A stretch of 5,982 nt of DNA from CAWDPQ01 sp049642465 (lineage in GTDB: Bacteria > Acidobacteriota > Vicinamibacteria > Vicinamibacterales > 2-12-FULL-66-21), in the NCBI GenBank assembly GCA_049642465.1, contig JBAROV010000133.1:1-5982 (forward strand), written 5' to 3'. The position numbers and the translations under genes were made by a program. The notes under the pieces are model-generated. The model ran no database searches. It saw only the letters and a program-made list of their open reading frames with translations, and was not told where the DNA came from. Of this stretch, positions 5,731 to 5,982 are shown piece after piece. Position 1 is the first letter of the stretch, and the number at the start of each line of letters is the position of its first letter.

Positions 5731-5982
5731 ATGTCTACCCACGTACGGCGGCCGCGCGCCTTGCGCGCGGCAATGGCGTTACTCGCGCTGGTCTCTGGAT
5801 TTGCGGGAAGTGCGTGCGTCGGCCCTCACACCATTGCGCGCCGCAATACTGATGGGTTCTCGCCGGCCATTGCCTGGTTCTCCCCTTCCGCACCAGGCGA
5901 CAACCTGACACTCGACCGATGGCGTGCCAGCGTGGGTCCCCCCGTAGTTGTCTCCACGACCTTGGATCAGGGGGGCCGTTCG
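5731..5982 (+). CDS. Exported, probably lipid-anchored protein (N-terminal 84 residues, cut by window edge)
   Basis: The reading frame is open from the ATG at 5731 to the window end. It begins with a positively charged n-region (MSTHVRRPRALRAAM) and a hydrophobic core (ALLALVSGFAG) ending at Cys29 in GSAC, which is an imperfect lipobox because Gly occupies the -3 place. An internal ATG (residue 15) would leave a signal with no basic residues, so the first ATG is preferred although it has no Shine-Dalgarno. After the signal the segment AIAWFSPSAPGDNLTLDRWRASVGPPVV (about 46-73) is the only distinctive part. It reminds me of the N-terminal region of some exported endonuclease/exonuclease/phosphatase-fold proteins of Acidobacteriota, but no catalytic residue lies in view and I do not assign the function. 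It is divergent from the BACON lipoprotein. Confidence 0.75.
   Translation, partial: MSTHVRRPRALRAAMALLALVSGFAGSACVGPHTIARRNTDGFSPAIAWFSPSAPGDNLTLDRWRASVGPPVVVSTTLDQGGRS

Overview
The window looks like a chromosomal piece of a high-GC, Gram-negative bacterium. The gene content suggests Acidobacteriota, possibly the Vicinamibacteria. That placement is inferred from the style of the proteins: BACON-domain lipoproteins, a particular outer-membrane beta-barrel family, an RRM protein with a Gly/Pro-rich tail, and a bitopic protein ending in an NTF2-like domain. I see no tRNA, rRNA, CRISPR array, insertion sequence, phage gene or integration site.

Layout. The left end (1-597, minus) is the N-terminal third or less of UvrA, the nucleotide-excision-repair ATPase, cut by the window edge. 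A 190-bp divergent intergenic region follows (598-787), with a plausible uvrA promoter on the minus strand and a weaker promoter for the plus-strand genes. A plus-strand cluster of three genes follows: an RRM RNA-binding protein (788-1390, GTG start), a small four-helix membrane protein (1394-1789) and a proline-rich single-span membrane protein (1829-3256). Gaps of 3 and 39 bp suggest one transcript. This cluster converges on a minus-strand pair with only 4 bp between the two stop codons.

The minus-strand pair, in transcription order, is a lipoprotein with three BACON domains and a C-terminal DUF5666-like domain (5618-4458), then an outer-membrane beta-barrel protein (4439-3261), 18 bp apart. 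Together they look like a cell-envelope module: a lipid-anchored binding protein made with its outer-membrane partner. At the right edge a second exported, probably lipid-anchored protein starts on the plus strand (5731 onward), divergent from the BACON lipoprotein and cut by the window end.

I found no clear defence, toxin or biosynthetic system. The most interesting material is the envelope pair and the orphan bitopic protein, whose two ends resemble parts I associate with acidobacterial Ser/Thr kinases although it has no kinase domain. All family assignments come from reading the translated sequence, not from a search.
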